Notes under the pieces: model-generated
Database searches by the model: none
Seen by the model: the letters and a program-made list of their open reading frames with translations, nothing else
Told to the model about the DNA's origin: nothing
Shown: one piece after another, positions 63,200-64,000 of the stretch
Layout of the letters: each line of letters starts with the position of its first letter
How positions within the stretch are numbered: the first letter of the stretch is position 1
Assembly (NCBI GenBank): GCA_922989275.2
Contig: OV277862.1
Span: 21,681,543 to 21,745,542 of the forward strand
Direction: 5' to 3'
Origin: Gari tellinella
Taxonomy: Eukaryota; Mollusca; Bivalvia; Cardiida; Psammobiidae
DNA: 64,000 nt
Position numbers and translations under genes: made by a program

Positions 63200-63246
63200 G
63201 ATTCTTCCACATTTAACAATTCAATAGATACCAATGTCACATCTTC
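63145..63246 (-). CDS. EIF2AK1: EIF2AK1 exon with start codon and 5' UTR
   Basis: The coding part is 63199-63145 (18 codons plus one base). On the minus strand a T-rich tract ending in CAG precedes 63246, so the exon probably begins with 5' UTR from 63246 to 63200 and is itself spliced to a non-coding first exon outside or right of this position. An in-frame TGA (in TATTGAATT) lies upstream of the ATG within the exon, supporting this ATG as the start. The donor is GATG|GTAAGT. It encodes a basic start, MANFKLKLKKPERILKFD. Alternative: the transcript starts here without an upstream exon. Confidence 0.8.
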
Positions 63247-63315
63247 CTGAAAATGAAAAAAAAATCCATATCAAAATTATATTTGCAAAGACAAAAGTTA
63301 TTGTCCTTTAAAACA

Positions 63316-64000
63316 ACAAGAACCCCATGAGGCATATTTCGCTCACCTGAGAATAGCTGTACATAACAAGAGGGCCTGAAGGCCCTGATATTGTTCACCT
63401 GTTGTACTGAAGCTTGATACCTTTATCTTACCGTTTCATCAGTTTTAATTTAAATCCATTCAAATTTGTAGTATAACATGTAAACAATTTTGGAATACAA
63501 CCTCATAATTCTAGTATGGTAGAGTACATCAAGGGCAGATAACTAGAGCCTAAACAATACTGAAATGAAGCCTTTTCTAGCATTTCAAAGTATATCAAGG
63601 GCAGATAACTATAGCTACAATGATTAGATTTCAACAATAATTGCACTCCTTCGAGAACTTATAGGTATATACTTTGTGTGCAAGTAAAAGCAAAATCCAT
63701 TCAAAACTGTAGTTGCAAAAGTGTAAACGCTGTTCGATATGGCATTTTCAGCAATTCAAGGGCAGACAACTCTTGACCTATAGGTCTGATTTCAACCATA
63801 ATCACACTTATTTGAACTCTTATGGTCATATACAATCTGAGCAAGTTTGGAAAAAGACCGGATAAAAATTGTGGCCTCTTGAGTGTAAACACCCTTAAAT
63901 ATGATATTTTCAGCAATTCAAAGGTAGATAACTCTTGGTCCGATTTCAATCAAAATCGAACTCAATCAAAATCTTATGGTAATATAAAATCTGAGCAAGT
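63316..64000 (+). mobile_element. HINE 5' end (family ii) with a family (i) copy inserted
   Basis: ACAAGAACCCCATGAGGCAT, then ATTTCGCTCACCTGAG begins at 63316 and is cut after 50 bp by a family (i) element starting at 63366 (ACAAGAGGGCCTGAAGGCCC, then GATATTGTTCACC), whose 155-bp units continue to the window edge. Lies upstream of the start exon of the kinase gene. Confidence 0.75.

Noticed and set aside
1..64000. A prokaryotic reading of the window (operons, phage, insertion sequences)
   Set aside because: No dense coding, clear spliced exons, non-LTR elements, SINEs and mariner: an animal genome.

Overview
Eukaryotic, AT-rich, intron-dominated DNA, most likely from a bivalve mollusc (probably a heterodont clam; species not determinable here). 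The grounds are the abundance of non-autonomous elements built from arms, 50-330 bp tandem repeats and a terminal hairpin, resembling the pearl/HINE (Helentron-associated) elements of bivalves, plus mariner, non-LTR retrotransposons, MITEs and tRNA-derived SINEs.

The host gene: six coding exons of one minus-strand gene stretch across the whole window: 63199-63145 (ATG), 61797-61609, 47013-46880, 25276-25209, 17270-17153 and 5209-5129. Every junction is GT-AG and all phases join. The 645 nt encode the first 215 residues of a heme-regulated eIF2-alpha kinase (HRI, EIF2AK1) orthologue: its N-terminal domain, the glycine loop and the ATP-binding lysine. The rest of the kinase lies beyond base 1. 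A 5' UTR exon boundary is visible at 63246. Everything else in the window is intron filled with transposable elements.

Layout from left to right. 1-1878: ends of two HINE-like elements. 3025-5035: RTE-like reverse transcriptase ORF with an in-frame 78-bp duplication and a PHD-like finger. 5129-5209: exon 6. Intron 5 (5210-17152): TTAA-flanked MITEs, a 49-bp satellite, and two HINEs nested one in the other that received a SINE, a 1.5-kb TIR element with 5-bp target duplications, and a complete 4.1-kb LINE with a 10-bp target duplication. Intron 4 (17271-25208): a mariner split by a HINE, then a 4.2-kb inverted-repeat element whose arms are about 330-bp units rich in ATGGCGGCC. Intron 3 (25277-46879): a nest of HINEs 29740-45906 at least four deep, with an apparent 10.5-kb element and a 51/54-bp minisatellite. 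Intron 2 (47014-61608): a nest whose outermost element has TA-flanked CAGTG termini at 47055 and 61222; inside it sit a 12-kb and a 10.4-kb TIR element, both with 5-bp target duplications, and then further HINEs, a pogo-like element and MITEs. Removing the outer element leaves an intron of only about 430 bp.

The most interesting pattern is shared by at least six sequence-unrelated HINE families: a 5' end ACAAGA followed by a short hairpin whose two arms change together from family to family, then a family-specific motif (for example GCTCACC), internal tandem repeats, a GACGGACG-rich tract, and a 3' hairpin ending in the complement of that motif plus TAAAA. This reads as one replication or transposition system acting on many interchangeable recognition sequences.
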